A stretch of 64,000 nt of DNA from Aurifilum marmelostoma (taxonomy: Eukaryota > Ascomycota > Sordariomycetes > Diaporthales > Cryphonectriaceae): positions 992,001-1,056,000 of the forward strand of contig JAMXSV010000016.1 in the NCBI GenBank assembly GCA_027559495.1, read 5' to 3'. The notes below the pieces were generated by a model that had not been told where the DNA came from, did no database searches, and saw only the letters and a program-made list of their open reading frames with translations. The position numbers and the translations under genes were made by a program. This document shows, one piece after another, positions 1 to 10,407 of this stretch (positions within the stretch are counted from its first letter, which is position 1; each line of letters starts with the position of its first letter).

Positions 1-36
1 GTTGTTTTTCCGCCCTCGTATCTGTAGTCTGCTTAC

Positions 37-986
37 AAGGTGAACAGATCATCCTGTTCCGGCGTGACACGGTCCCTATCTCTTCCTTGCTGGTGGGAGG
101 TTTTCCATAGTTCCAGGAGTAAGGATTCCCCGCGGCAACCTTGGCGAAATCTGCGTATAAGCCAGCCGACTCGTCGTGGTTCTCATGAGGTGTCTGTCCT
201 CGGGACGCCCGGAATGCATTCTCGTAGAGAGGGTATACGTGTATGGGGGCACCAATGCCATGAATACCACCAATATTGTCTGAATTTCACAGTGTGAGGT
301 GACGATAGCTCTTGTCTGGGTGTGGTTGGTGGGAATATAGTCATGCAAATGGAGAACACACACCTTCGCCGAGGCCCATGGTCGACGGCGAGAACACGTT
401 CTGGACCGGTGTGTCGGCCTTAGTCCAGCCTGGAGGCTCTGCAATACCTGATCTTGCACATGCAGTCACTAATCACAAAGGGACAAGCAGATATCAGCGG
501 CTGAAACTTACAATAGCCAGCAGTTGCGTGGTCGCAGACCCGACGCCGACGACGGTGCAACCAGAGGAGTATGTGTGTGTGTGTGTGTGTGTATAGTTAT
601 ATGTAGGGCCACTCACATGAAGCCAGAGCTTCACCTCCTGTTACTACGGCCACCGTCGCCTCCCCTCTAGCGATGCGCACGGCGGCCTCGTCCACCAGCT
701 CTGCAGGCTGGTTCCCACCATGGGTTTCGGTATAGCGCGTCCACTTTGGCCTCTGCTTGAGGCCTAGCCTCTCGGATAGAAGCCCGGGGAGATCTGCATA
801 AGGCCATGTCCAAGTCCTCACAATGTCGATGGCGTCTATCTGGGATCTGAGCTGGTCCTGTGGGATGCATGTATCATCTATTGCTGATGTGATGGCCTCC
901 ATCATGAGAGCTGCGGGCTCTTTGTGCTGGTCTGTCTTGTTCTTGACATCAGCCACGCCAATGATCACAGGCGTGGAGGCTGCCAT
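37..986 (-). CDS. Thiolase-like acetyl-CoA acetyltransferase family protein, 5' part (gene continues off the left edge)
   Basis: Three exons read on the minus strand: 986-617, 468-364 and 279-37, giving about 239 residues; the donor at 36-35 (GTAAGC) opens an intron that leaves the window. The chosen start (ATG 986) begins MAASTPVIIGVADVKN. Family-typical segments follow: GGNQPAELVDEAAVRIARGE, VVTGGEAL, EPPGWTK, GIGAPIHVYPLYENAFR, NDESAGLYADFAKVA and NPYSWNYGKPPTSKEEIGTV. These match the fungal 'acetyl-CoA acetyltransferase' branch of the thiolase/SCP-x superfamily, which acts on CoA thioesters and is often peroxisomal or mitochondrial. Phases agree at both internal junctions (T|TG and G|AC). 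The visible GGNQP stretch has no cysteine where classical thiolases carry the nucleophile, so the exact reaction is uncertain. Intron 1 carries a dinucleotide repeat; the intron 2 donor is GTGTGT, a weak match. The C-terminal half lies outside the window. Confidence 0.82.
571..592. repeat. (TG)n microsatellite inside intron 1 of the thiolase-like gene
   Basis: About 11 TG units on the plus strand, read as CA repeats in the pre-mRNA, lying near the donor of the 148-base intron (616-469). Confidence 0.9.
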
Positions 987-3375
987 CTTGGCTGTGGTGG
1001 TAATCGTGAGGTAACTCCACGAAATCAATATTAGATGAAAAATTTCCAAAGGTGCTCTAGGCTGCGTGTGGTATTGATTGAAGGTGTCAACAATATGAAG
1101 ATGTGAAGGTTATACTCTGCTGGGGGCATCATATTACCGAGGCAGTAGACAGTAGCACCCACCAGTGGCACTTCCAGCAGGGTCCTTGATGACTCAGCCA
1201 CCCCGCCTGGGGCCTTTTACTGCTTGATCCAGCACCCTTCCCCTCCACCACCCTCCATAATGCACCTACCTAGGGCACCTACCTGGTCACTAAACAGTCT
1301 CGACGACATTGAATCTGATTCTCTTTATGCATCATGTCGCGCCCTTGGTCATTCATGGATCACAGAGCTACCTTGACAACTTTTTTTTCTAAAAATAAAA
1401 CAGACCAAAAGCAATTTCATATTCAAAATCAGCATGCATTACCGACTCCAGCCCAAGAACAAAAATAAGCCATGATTTACCGCCCGACCCTCGGCACAAT
1501 TGTGACTGATTGTTGCCAGTTTGCCGAAAGCAAGACACAGTTAGCTTGAACCTTGCTTGCTTCTCTGCATAAATACTGTGGACTGATCAATTCTTGCTCC
1601 TCTGTCATAAGTCTTGCATACTTGTCCAGTTTAGTTTTGCCCTGATCTGCAGAAGGCGCTGTTCCCACTAGGAATCAGTCAAGCAATTACATTTATTCAC
1701 TTGGCAGGTGAGCGCAACAACCATAATCAGGCATAGCACACACATAGTACCTAAAAGAGTAGGAACCCAGTGCAAGTATCTTTCTGCTGCCGTTGGTTCT
1801 TCATTTCTTCTTCAAGTTGGATGAGAAGACGTGGCCTGCATTGGGTGGTCCAATCACTGCCTTGGTGCAAACTGCGACATGAGTGTCTTGAATTCTTGTG
1901 TCGCTCACTCCTCATCCATACCTCACCAGAGACAGTCATAAATGAGGCTAGGGAAAATAATTGTTTACCTCAATAGATGGATTATAATTACTGAAGAAAT
2001 GCGCCATGCTGCATGTTATCCATATACCTCTATGTCGTCCAACAAGATATCAGCCTTTAAGAGCTCTGGGTCACCTTATCTATGCTATTTCCCATGAAGG
2101 AGCAGCCATGAGGATCAACAGTACTGATGAGAAGTTCTTCTCTTCTTTTCTTTCAGAATCTAGCTTGAACCAGAAGAGCTGTCATCGATATCATCCGAAC
2201 CACAAAACTGTTGTCCTCAGACCAATATTTCTGTGCTCAAATCGTTGGACCCTTTGTTAGAAGGGTTAGGGTTTGTTTATTCATGATCTCATTCTCTCTC
2301 TCGACTAGGTCAGGACAATATTGCGATTTGAGATGACGCTCACAGCCTTTGGCTATCTATGCCCTTCTATCGGAGGCTTGGTCCAGGTGAGTCTTCCCCG
2401 GGACCGAGCCTCCTGAATAGTACCACGGAAGCTGTTCCGCTGCTTGGGCAAATGATCAGTCGACGTTAAGCATAAGTATGAATGATCGTTGACGCACAAA
2501 TTCACAAGGAGACTACGGCTGGCGAAGGAACGGTCTTGGTCTTCTATGGTTCCCGGCCTTGTCTCGAATTCGGCACGATTCACCACCACTCACTGGCCAT
2601 CGGGCCTCCGGGTCGTGCATCACCAGTGCTACCGATCCCGTGGGTTTTCCACGCACCAAAAAAAAAAAAAAAAAAAAAAAAAGGCATCGTCATTGAGTCT
2701 CCCCGGAAGCACTGGCTCCCGAGTGGATAAGCAACCAAGCGATCGCCAGGAACAAAAGACACAGCACACGCGCCCGTCGGGAGGGAGAGAGAGATCAGCG
2801 CCAAAGAAGTGAAACATAGCATTGCGCACAAGCGCGATCTGCTGCTCTGCTGCTTAATTAGCGATATGATCAATTAAACCCAAAACCAACAGAGGTCCCA
2901 TCAATCTAGGCGAGGCGCGTTGCAAAGACCCCTAGAGTCGTTGCCCGATCGCGCCAGCTCTGTGCTAATTTAGGGGGAGCTCCCGTGTCCAAACGGCCGA
3001 TGCCGTTCATCATCGAGGAAGTCGTTGTCGTCATGATCGAAGAGCGCGACGAGGGACAAAGACGCGTGTGGGTTCTCCTGGTGACGATGTTGATGATGAT
3101 GCTGATGATGTGCACCAGTCTGGCAAGTCACCTTCGCGCCAACGGTTGATGGACGTCGGCGATGATAAAAAGCTGGGGAAATCCCCAGGTTTCCGTCGAG
3201 CCTGGGGGGGATGAGCATTCGGTTCAGCACAGCACCGCAATCCTCCTTCACCACACACCAGATTTCCCCAGGCCCACGAGAACCACAATTTCCTATTCGG
3301 ACCGTTTTCCTGCTCTCAGCTCCACAAACCCAGTCTCTGCCCTCTTGCTCCCACTGTCCGTAACCAGCAAACACG
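987..3375. other. Intergenic region between the divergent thiolase-like and Chz1-like genes
   Basis: No supported gene. The short open frames here show no codon bias, splice logic or family motif. It must hold both promoters. Visible are a short direct repeat (GCACCTACCT at 1262-1271 and 1275-1284), an A tract at 2658-2682 and mixed-sequence DNA. The last 100 bases before the Chz1-like start are C/T-rich, as is common for fungal leaders. Confidence 0.6.
2658..2682. repeat. A25 homopolymer
   Basis: An uninterrupted run of 25 A, about 0.7 kb upstream of the Chz1-like start. Confidence 0.9.
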
Positions 3376-3693
3376 ATGTCTGAGGAATCGTATGCCACCA
3401 AGGAGGAGCTGATCCCCGTGCAGGAGGACGAGGCACCTATCGAGGGCGGAGTAGATGAGGCCACTGCTGACTCTGACGCCCAACTCGGTATGCGCGAAAC
3501 CCGCACCCAAAACCCTACCCTTACAGACATGCAGATAAGCCTGTTCAAAATGCCCGTGCTGACGTCTTTCACCGCAGAGCGTGACGATAACGAGGCTATT
3601 GACGAGTCCAACATCATCAAGGACCGCACCCGCGGCGCCAAGCCCGATGGTAGTTATGAGGAGCCGGGCGAGGAAGACATTCCCGAAGAGTAG
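3376..3693 (+). CDS. Small acidic Chz1-like (CHZ motif) histone H2A.Z/H2B chaperone candidate
   Basis: Two exons, 3376-3487 and 3578-3693, encode 75 residues; the intron begins GTATGC and ends CCGCAG, joining G|AG to give Glu38. Reading through the intron also stays open (105 residues) but interrupts the motif with an unlike sequence, so the spliced form is preferred. Residues 43-61 read EAIDESNIIKDRTRGAKPD, which resembles the CHZ motif of yeast Chz1 (acidic residues, then I-D-x-S-N-I-I and R-T-R-G), a nuclear chaperone for H2A.Z-H2B dimers. The rest is strongly acidic (EEPGEEDIPEE at the C-terminus) and probably disordered. It is shorter than yeast Chz1, and the motif carries one Arg before T-R-G where Chz1 has two. 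The assignment rests on this one motif. A (TA)n tract follows 40 bases after the stop. Confidence 0.62.
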   Translation: MSEESYATKEELIPVQEDEAPIEGGVDEATADSDAQLGMRETRTQNPTLTDMQISLFKMPVLTSFTAERDDNEAIDESNIIKDRTRGAKPDGSYEEPGEEDIPEE

Positions 3694-3725
3694 ATACGGA
3701 TAACTTTGTGAAAACCAAACTCACA

Positions 3726-3732
<7 letters not shown>

Positions 3733-3757
<25 letters not shown>

Positions 3758-3759
3758 AT
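3733..3759. repeat. (TA)n microsatellite downstream of the Chz1-like gene
   Basis: About 13 perfect TA units, 40 bases past the stop codon, probably in the 3' UTR or just beyond it. Confidence 0.92.
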
Positions 3760-6700
3760 CTGGTACACTCCATCAGTTAATTTCAGCATGATTTTTCACA
3801 CTTTCAGTAATGCCCATACTATCAACAATGAAGAGTTCGAGTCCATAGAATAAGGGACTTTCTCGACGGACGACTTGTATAAGCCGTAACTGCACGCGCA
3901 ATCAACTCAAACAGCACGCCATTCAACGTGCTTGTACCACAGTAATAGTACCCGAGGATCTGATCGTCCCTCGTCTTTCAAGCCAAATTGTGTAAGATGT
4001 TGAGTCTGAGTCAGCTCTAATGTTCACCATTTCGCATAGTCGACGGCCGGACTTTGACCGAGCAGGAACCTGCTGTGCAACCTGTGGTTCGTCTAATATT
4101 CACCACTATACGTGTGACAACTTTAAGTCGACAGGGCTCGTATAAGAAAACGTGTTACGTTACCAAAAGACCGTTAAGTCGCCTGAATCACTAAGTGACC
4201 CGAGCCATTCCTCGTAGCAGCCTGTGCTCGTTTTGTTCCTCTCCTGAAATTCTCGCGCGGCTCGGGTATCGCAGGACTTCGGAAAAGGTCAAAACGAATG
4301 AGAGCAAGAAAAAAGAAAAGAAGGATTCACCGCTTTGCAGCGGCTGCAACGCATCCCTATCAAAAGCGGAGATAAAAAGCGGAAACACAATTACAAATGG
4401 TGTTGACGAGGTCCAGTTTTCATACACACAGAGTTTTTTTATGTGTCTTTTCTCTCTGTCTCCCGCCGTGTTGTCTCCTTGCCGTCTTACTCCCCTAAAC
4501 GAGTAAGAAGGAAGAGGTCGGGTCGGAGGAGGACCGTGTGGGTTCCAGGGAACCAACACCGTCCGGCGCGGCTGGCATGACTCCGTGTGAGCCGTCCTGA
4601 GTGGACTGGGCCCCTCCCCGGTGTGTGTGTGGTGTCGGCCCACCCGTGATGTGGCCCATCAGGAGAAAAGAAGAGGAACCCCCCGGGATGGGGGTGACAG
4701 GATGTGGCGGGCGGTCCTCGATAACTTTGATAAGTGAAGTCGGTCCGGGCTTTTTCTCCTTTTCGGTGGTGGTGGTGAGTACTCCTATGGTTACTGTAGC
4801 CAGCCGCTTGTCATGGACCGGCACAACCCTCCCCCCCCTCCCCCCCCCTTGTTAGATCTCAGGGAAGATCTGCGGCTCTGCCTTGGACGAGAGTGACGGG
4901 AAGGCTGCAAGATGGTGCAGGGTTTGTTTTCTTCCCGAGCCTCGCGCAGGGTATGACAGCGAGAAATTATGCGCGGCTCCTTTTCAGCCTCTTCCTGGTG
5001 TCCCATGTTGGGGGCCGGCATGGATATTCGAATATCCACGCACACACCCTCTACACACACACACACACACACACTCAGTCCTGTAGTAGTACATAGATCT
5101 GGTTGGAGGGTTGGGGCCTTGGATATGGGATGCGAAGATCTTCAAAGCTTGTGGAGCTTATTCCTACTCCCTCAGTCTCCCCTAGGCTGTAGTAGGAAGG
5201 GGGGGGCCTGTTGGGGCCGATTGTGGAAATCCCGAGACGAGACTCGACTCTGTGACCAAGGAAAAAAAAGAGGACGACCCAGTATTAACAAGAGAGACCA
5301 CGACTCAGAAAGGAGGAGCAAACTCATGGCGTTCTCTCCAGTTCTCTGCTCTTCCCTTCCCCATGGCACAGAAAACTGGCCCGGTGGGGGGGTTGGTGGA
5401 ATTGGTCCCTTGTGGGCGCCAAAAAGAAAGTGGGACAGGTCAACCTCGCCTCTGGCTCTTCTCCCCGCGTTTGGGCTCTGGCTGCCTCTTACTATATGCT
5501 CCAGCAGCGCAGGACATGTGAAGGACAGACTCGGGCTGTTTAGTCCCGACCTCCCTGAACCAGGAGGCGAATCATGACACTGATGATGCAGATGATGGTT
5601 CCCTGTGCGCCTTTTAAAAATTTTTTATATTTCCAAGGTACAAGAGGCAGGGAAAAGGGAAGAAAGATGACCAAGAAAACAGAAACAAACCCAGAAGGTT
5701 CAGCCGCTGACCACACCAACACTCCTGTGACAAGGACCAACAAGCCGCTCCCGAAGCGGGGCCCCTTTTCCTTTCTCTCACTCAAAACCACACCATAATA
5801 GCAGATTCCATGGCAAATAACAGGACAGGATCTCTGGCAGATCTTTCCCCGAGCGGGGAACCCGTCCATTCCTTGGCTGGGGAGATTTTCGCCGAGAAAA
5901 GAAAACCCACACGATGACCTCATTGCTTTTTGATTTTTTTTTCTTTCTTCTCCTCATGTGCTTGTTTCTTTTTGTTGTTTTCATCTCTCTCGCCGCCCGC
6001 CGTTACGCACGCCAATGTTGCAGCCAACCCATGCACCATGTACATCAGGTACTGTGCCCACGCAGTATTACGGGTACCTCTTCTCTCTGCTTGTAAGCGA
6101 CGTCGTTTGCCTCCCCCCATGGTTGTTGGCCCTATCAGAGCAGAGCCGTGTGTCTCTCACTTTCCTCCCGCAGCCTGCATGAATCGTCGTCACTCGGGTC
6201 AGCTTTGTTACGACCACACGTGCAGCAGGGAGGTATATTGTACATGCAGTGAGCCGTAACGAGACACCATGACCATGCCTTTTCAGTATGCATTTACGCA
6301 TGTACCTTTTTAGTACAACCATAGTATTAAGCAGTAGTCTGCGAGTGAATTCTCTCATAGGTACACACACACACATTACCCCCCACAATGATGAAGAAAA
6401 CCGAGGCACCACCGCTTACTGGGCCGCGCACATGGTCTGGGAGCAAAAGATATTCAGGGACCTTGCAAACCCGTCTTTTGTCACCGCCTATCACTTTTGT
6501 CTGGTCCACTACAGTGCATCCATCGCCTTGCATCTTGCAGGACGCACGCCGTGGTAGTATCCTAGTGTTGTACTGTAGTAACGTCTTACGAAAAAGCGCA
6601 CACATCCCTTCAAAATGTGGGGGAGGAGATCGGCGGAACGGACAGCCACACCATGCCCGTGACTTTTTTTTTTTGCCCACAGTACCCGAGGTCCATGGTG

Positions 6701-6976
6701 TGAGAGATGTGATGCGCATGGCAGGAGGAAGAGGGAGAGGGGGAAGGGGGGGGGGGTCCCCTGGTTCTGGGCCCTTGACCTGACAAGAATGCTATGGTAG
6801 CATCAGAGACAAGAGGCGCCCGCCGGGCGGTGGAACTTTTATCTTGCCTTGGTTCTAGTCGAGGAAGAGCTTACTGTCACATACCGTTCGTTGTACCAGG
6901 TCAGATCGCATCGTGGGCGGGGAAGGTAGATCATATAAGAGAGACCACATCTGCCCTTCGTACCACCCTCCTTCTT

Positions 6977-7207
6977 TATAAACACAACACATGTTCCTCC
7001 TCTCTCCCTCCTCCTCCTCCTTCTTCTCGCCCTTCATCCTCCTCCTTCTTTCTCACACAGAGACAGTTGACCCTCGACGAGTTCTGAGAGAGAGGTCTCT
7101 GCATGTCTTCTGCCTGGCTGTCTCTTCTGCCCGCATTATATTATTTTCCTTCTTCTTCTTCGTCGTCATCATCATAAAGACATCATCAAGAGTTGGATTA
7201 GACAACC
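6977..7207 (+). promoter_or_regulatory. Probable core promoter and leader of the sugar transporter
   Basis: TATAAA lies at 6977-6982, followed by a long C/T-rich tract (about 6993-7055, then 7148-7165) and a leader reaching ATG 7208 in the context ACAACCATGG. TATA plus a pyrimidine-rich initiator zone is typical of strongly regulated fungal genes. The start of transcription is not visible from sequence alone. Confidence 0.42.
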
Positions 7208-9092
7208 ATGGCGCCTCCAAAGTTCTGTGGCCTCTCAGGGAGGCCGCTCTCCCTCTTGGTTTCCACCATTGCCACTACCGGCTTCGTCCTCTTTGGATAT
7301 GATCAAGGGTATGTAGCCTTTCCTGGCAAAAAAAGCAGCCAGGCAGACATGATCTGTGTGTCTTGTCACACTCGGAATTCCCTCAAGACTGACGATAATT
7401 TTCTTTGCCGTCTGCAGTGTCATGAGCGGTATCATCTCGGCCGCCCCCTTCAATGACATGTTCCCGGCGACCAGGGACGACTCCACCATGCAGGGCTTCA
7501 CGACGGCCATCTACGAGATCGGCTGTCTGTTTGGTGCCATGTTCATCCTGGGCGTGGGAGACCTCCTGGGCCGGCGGCGCGCCATCATCCTGGGCGGGGC
7601 CATCATGTTCTGCGGCGTCATCATCCAGATCACGTCCATGGCCAACGCCACCCCGTTTGCGCAGTTCATCGTGGGCCGGGTCATCATGGGCGTGGGCAAC
7701 GGCATCAACACGTCGACCATCCCCACGTACCAGGCCGAGTGCTCGCGCACGACCAACCGCGGCCTGCTGATCTGCATCGAGGGCGGCGTCATCGCGTTCG
7801 GCACCTGCGTGGCGTACTGGATCGACTACGGCGCCTCGTACGGCTCGGCCAACTTCTCGTGGCGCTTCCCCATCGCCTTCCAGATCGTCTTTGCCCTCAT
7901 CATCTCCATCCCCATGTACTTCCTGCCCGAGTCCCCGCGCTGGCTGCTGACGCACGAGCGCTACGAGGAGGCCGAGATCGTCATCTCGGCCCTGCGCGGC
8001 TACGAGCTCGACAGCTCCGAGACGGCCATGGAGCGCGATCTCATCGTCGACTCCATCCGCGCCTCGGGCGGCTTCGCAAAGTCCACGCCCTACAGGACGC
8101 TCTTCACCAACGGCAAGACCCAGCACTTCCGCCGCATGATGCTCGGCGCCTCGTCCCAGCTGATGCAGCAGATCGGCGGCTGCAACGCCGTCATCTACTA
8201 CTTCCCCATCCTGTTCCAGGAGTCCATCGGCCAGACCCACAACATGGCCCTGCTCATGGGCGGCGTCAACATGATCGTCTACTCCATCTTCGCCACCGTC
8301 TCGTGGTTCGTCATCGAGCGCGTCGGCCGCCGCAAGCTGTTCCTGATCGGCACCGTCGGCCAGATGACCTCCATGATCATCACCTTTGCCTGCCTGATCC
8401 CCGGCACCCCCTCCGCGGCCAAGGGCGCCGCCGTCGGCCTCTTTACGTACATTGCCAGCTTCGGCGCCACCTGGCTGCCCCTGCCCTGGCTGTACCCGGC
8501 CGAGGTCAACCCCATCAAGACCCGTGCGCAAGGCCAATGCCGTCTCGACCTGCAGCAACTGGCTCTTTAACTTTTTGATCGTCATGTAAGAATCTCCACC
8601 CCCACCCCCCCCCCCCATGGCCGTTACATCTTCTCATGACCAAAATTTGACTGACTGGATCTTTTTTTCCCTCTCTGCAGGGTCACGCCCATCATGATCA
8701 CCAACATCGGCTGGGGCACGTACCTCTTCTTCGCCGTAGTCAACGCCTGCTTCCTGCCCGTGATCTGGATCTTCTACCCCGAGACGGCCAACCGGTCCCT
8801 CGAGGAGATCGACATCATCTTCGCCAAGGGCTCGGTCGAGAACATGTCGTACGTCAAGGCGGCGCAGGAGATGCCCTTCCTCAGCGACGCCGAGGTCGAG
8901 CGCGAGGCCCTGCGCTACGGCCTCATCGAGACCGTCGAGCGCGTCCACCACCACGACGCCGAGGCGCAGAAGCACGGCGGCGGCGAGATGCGGCACCGCG
9001 GGAGCAAGGACAGCGAGAAGCCCAGCGGGATCGAGAGCGATGGTGTCGACCAGGACCAGGTCGAGACCACCGGCGGCGCCAAGACGGGTTGA
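7208..9092 (+). CDS. MFS sugar transporter (STL1/hexose-transporter type) with an apparent one-base frameshift
   Basis: Exons 7208-7308, 7418-8585 and 8681-9092; both introns (GTATGT...CTGCAG and GTAAGA...CTGCAG) join in phase. The product would be a 12-helix plasma-membrane sugar importer of about 559 residues. Family marks: GYDQGVMSG near the N-terminus, GDLLGRRRAI, PESPRWL, the QQIGGCNAVIYY sugar-contact helix, ERVGRRKLFLIGT, WLYPAEVNPIKTRA and PETANRSLEEID near the C-terminus, then a hydrophilic, His- and Glu-rich tail. The reading frame changes by one base around 8524-8531: upstream gives PIKTRA and, one base later, the next frame gives KANAVSTCSNWLFNFLIVM. Total exon length is 1681 bases, one more than a multiple of three. 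As written, translation would stop at 8568-8570, losing the last helices. A sequencing or assembly indel or a true pseudogene would both explain this. The substrate cannot be fixed from sequence. Confidence 0.88.
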
Positions 9093-9141
9093 GGAGGAAG
9101 AGAAGGGTCGTTTGTGGCCTGAATTACTCGAGAAAGTGTAA

Positions 9142-9144
<3 letters not shown>

Positions 9145-9178
<34 letters not shown>
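9145..9178. repeat. (AT)17 microsatellite
   Basis: Perfect alternating AT for 34 bases, about 50 bases after the sugar transporter stop. Confidence 0.93.
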
Positions 9179-9180
<2 letters not shown>

Positions 9181-9450
9181 ATTCATTCTGTGTGTATGTG
9201 TATGTGTGTGTCTTCTGTAACACATCACATACGGTGGCGAGCTCGAGACCCGCTGAGAAAGGGGGGGGGGGGTAGTCTGCTCTGTTTTTCTCCTACTGTT
9301 AGATACCCGGTCGCATCCTCACAACGAGGCGACCTTTTCTCTTTTTTCTTCTGTGACGTCGACATGAGTGCTATCTATATACATATATACATATACACAC
9401 ATATAGACGGTTGGTTGCTCGGAATGAAGAGAGGAACACTTGATATATAG

Positions 9451-9605
9451 AGAATGTGATCATCATCATTCGAAGGTTTATGAAATAAGGTTGTTATCTG
9501 ATACATTATGCATGAACCTTTTATGTAGAATGTTATCATTATCATTCGAATGTATATGGAATAAGGTTGTTATCTGAGAGAATATATATTATGCGTGAAT
9601 ATCAT
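9451..9605. repeat. Imperfect tandem duplication, about 76-bp period
   Basis: Copy 1 starts at 9451 and copy 2 at 9527. Over the first 51 bases I count five mismatches; both contain CATTCGAA and the identical run AATAAGGTTGTTATCTGA. The copies then drift, copy 2 carrying extra AT-rich bases before a shared ATTATGC-TGAA segment. Confidence 0.85.
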
Positions 9606-9799
9606 AGCCGTTGAATCATGCCTGGAACCGAGAAAAATAATAACAATAATACCACCCTTCAGAATGCGCCAAGCTCCTTCGACTGCCCTCACCATGATAA
9701 CCTTCTGAAACTCATGATCCTCATAAACGTAACTAGCCAGCAAGAGTACCGAGAACATTCGTTAATCGGATCTAACTGTGCAGCCATGATGCTGAACAA

Positions 9800-10407
9800 T
9801 TAGTACTCCCAATCGCGATATCTCGGCCGGCCCCTCGAGTACTCGCGTGGGCGCGGATGTGGGCGTGCGTGTGAATGCGAGGCGGCAACGGTGGAGATGC
9901 GCCGGAATAGGCCTTGGGCCTTATTCCTAACCCAGAAGATCTTGGAGACGAGGATGTCTTCTTGGGCGAAACTCTGTTGAGCGTGAGTCAATGGCTGTCC
10001 TTTCTTTCTTTCTCTTTTCTTTTTTTCCTTCCTTTTTTTCTACTGCTGTTATATGGGCTGGGACAGTGGTTGAAGGGCCTCCCTCAAACCCCCCTCACCC
10101 CACCCCCCTTTTTGGGGACTGTAAGCGCTATGGGGGGGGGGGGGTGAGAAAGGGGTGGTGTGCAGAACACACACACACACACACAAACACAAGAGAGTGA
10201 GCAAGTGAGAGAATGGAGACGAGAGAACAGGAACTCGAAATAACACCAGATATGCGAACGTACCGATGTGTAGCGGCTCTTGTATACGCGGTCTGACGCG
10301 CCCGAGTCGTCGGATTTGCGGGTGACATAGTATGCGCTCCCAAACTGCTGCCGCACATGGCTGTCGAGCGACGACGACGACGAGGTTGAAATCAAGGATG
10401 TTGCCAT
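9800..10407 (-). CDS. Small orphan protein with Ser-rich N-terminus and Arg/His-rich C-terminus
   Basis: I do not recognise this protein. Two exons, 10407-10264 and 9973-9800, join exactly in phase 0 (TCG|GTACGT...AACAG|AGT) to give 105 residues. The ATG has a strong context (CCCACCATGG). The N-terminus is MATSLISTSSSSSLDSHVRQ, then a mixed segment with SAYYVTRKSDD and RVYKSRY, then QEDILVSKIFWVRNK, and a basic tail rich in R, P and H ending RGRPRYRDWEY. No signal peptide or membrane segment is visible. The 290-base intron is long for this genome and carries a CA/GT microsatellite, a G12-class run and pyrimidine tracts. The case for a real gene is the clean phase match, protein-like composition on both sides and the good start; it has no known family to support it. 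Confidence 0.5.

Larger units (their letters stand above)
3694..7207. other. Long intergenic region before the sugar transporter
   Basis: 3.5 kb with no supported gene. It holds a CA microsatellite (about 5053-5074), G and C runs (for example 6747-6755) and, toward its right end, the transporter promoter. The open frames on both strands are rich in low-complexity residues and show no family motif. Confidence 0.55.
9093..9799. other. Region between the convergent transporter and small orphan gene
   Basis: No gene seen. It contains the (AT)n tract, a G10-class run near 9261, further TA/CA-rich DNA around 9375-9405 and the 76-bp tandem duplication listed separately. It is clearly more A/T-rich than the flanking exons, as expected for shared 3' ends. 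Confidence 0.65.

Noticed and set aside
3829..3845. GTTCGAGTCC, resembling a tRNA T-loop/B box
   Set aside because: No matching A box, anticodon arm or acceptor-stem pairing around it.
7383..8618. 411-codon open frame on the minus strand opposite the sugar transporter
   Set aside because: It is Gly/Asp/His-rich and mirrors the C-rich third positions of the real gene on the other strand; a shadow frame.
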